From positions 1 through 5,801 of the forward strand of contig CAJMQD010000072.1 in NCBI GenBank assembly GCA_905215425.1: DNA of 5,801 bases, given 5' to 3'. This document shows, one piece after another, positions 5,688 to 5,801 of this stretch. Under the pieces are notes generated by a model, which saw only the letters and a program-made list of their open reading frames with translations, searched no databases and had not been told where the DNA came from. The first letter of the stretch is position 1. The number at the start of each line of letters is the position of its first letter. This DNA comes from an uncultured bacterium (GTDB lineage: Bacteria; Bacillota; Clostridia; Oscillospirales; Oscillospiraceae). The position numbers were made by a program, and so were the translations under genes.

Positions 5688-5716
5688 ATTATACCAAATT
5701 TTCGTCTTCATAGCAA
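5688..5716 (-). promoter_or_regulatory. dnaA promoter (sigma-A type, extended -10)
   Basis: Minus strand: TTGCTA (5716-5711), 17-bp spacer, TATAAT (5693-5688), with TGG directly before the -10, which makes TGnTATAAT. Transcription should start near 5681. The A-rich run at about 5729-5741 lies where an UP element could sit. No TCCACA core overlaps it, so DnaA autorepression of the familiar kind is not evident. Confidence 0.85.
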
Positions 5717-5801
5717 GGTTTTGCGCGTATTTTTTTATTTAAATGTATAAGAAAAATCGGGGGGCGCTTTTTTAAGGCGGACGCATAAACATTTCCCTCC
5801 T
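5717..5801. other. dnaA upstream region, no gene visible
   Basis: AT-rich sequence with no coding frame. On the plus strand TTGCGC (5721-5726) and TATAAG (5746-5751), 19 bp apart, could be a weak divergent promoter. Bacillota often carry rpmH divergent to dnaA, but no rpmH start is in view. Confidence 0.4.

Noticed and set aside
4283..5713. A 476-codon open frame on the plus strand opposite dnaA
   Set aside because: It mirrors the full dnaA reading frame, has no ribosome site or family motifs, and arises from GC-rich codon use on the other strand.
5772..5801. Tiny minus-strand frame (Met-Arg-Pro-Pro-stop) behind an AGGAGG
   Set aside because: Four codons at the window edge with no following gene logic; could be chance, and upstream context is missing.

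Overview
This window is the chromosomal replication-origin neighbourhood of a low-to-mid GC Gram-positive bacterium, shown in reverse: every recognised gene lies on the minus strand. Read in the direction of transcription (high to low coordinates) the order is dnaA, oriC spacer, dnaN, an S4-domain gene (rlbA/yaaA), recF, remB (DUF370) and the start of gyrB. This is the classic Bacillota order dnaA-dnaN-yaaA-recF-remB-gyrB. GC-rich coding sequence, the protein variants seen and abundant GC-rich palindromic intergenic repeats suggest a Clostridia member, perhaps Oscillospiraceae of the Flavonifractor/Lawsonibacter type. That placement is an impression, not a search result.

Right edge (5618-5801): dnaA upstream region with a good sigma-A type promoter (extended -10) and a hairpin in the 5' leader. 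dnaA (4298-5617) is followed by a 327-nt spacer holding eight TCCACA cores and, on the dnaN side, a GC tetranucleotide, DnaA-trio-like triplets and an AT-rich run. I read this as oriC with the basal unwinding layout. dnaN (2864-3970), rlbA (2627-2842) and recF (1521-2630) are packed as one operon; rlbA and recF overlap by ATGA.

From 638 to 1520 there is an 883-nt gene-free block between recF and remB, where relatives usually have almost nothing. It contains two near-identical 126/127-nt structured repeats in inverted orientation (711-837 and 1174-1299, five substitutions and one indel apart, with one compensatory base-pair change in a 13-bp stem). Between them is a 99-bp palindromic element (864-962) with perfect 12-bp ends and two 9-bp internal hairpins. 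More hairpins lie on the recF side. A read-through transcript from recF to remB would fold into a very long duplex. The 285-nt remB-gyrB gap (92-376) is likewise full of hairpins, including a perfect 13-bp stem just after remB.

Functionally, the genes form the replication start-up set: DnaA melts oriC, DnaN clamps polymerase, RecF tends stalled forks and gaps, GyrB controls supercoiling, RlbA is a small RNA-binding protein and RemB is a small regulator-type protein. None of the proteins is unusual. The novelty, if any, is in the repeat architecture inserted between recF and remB.
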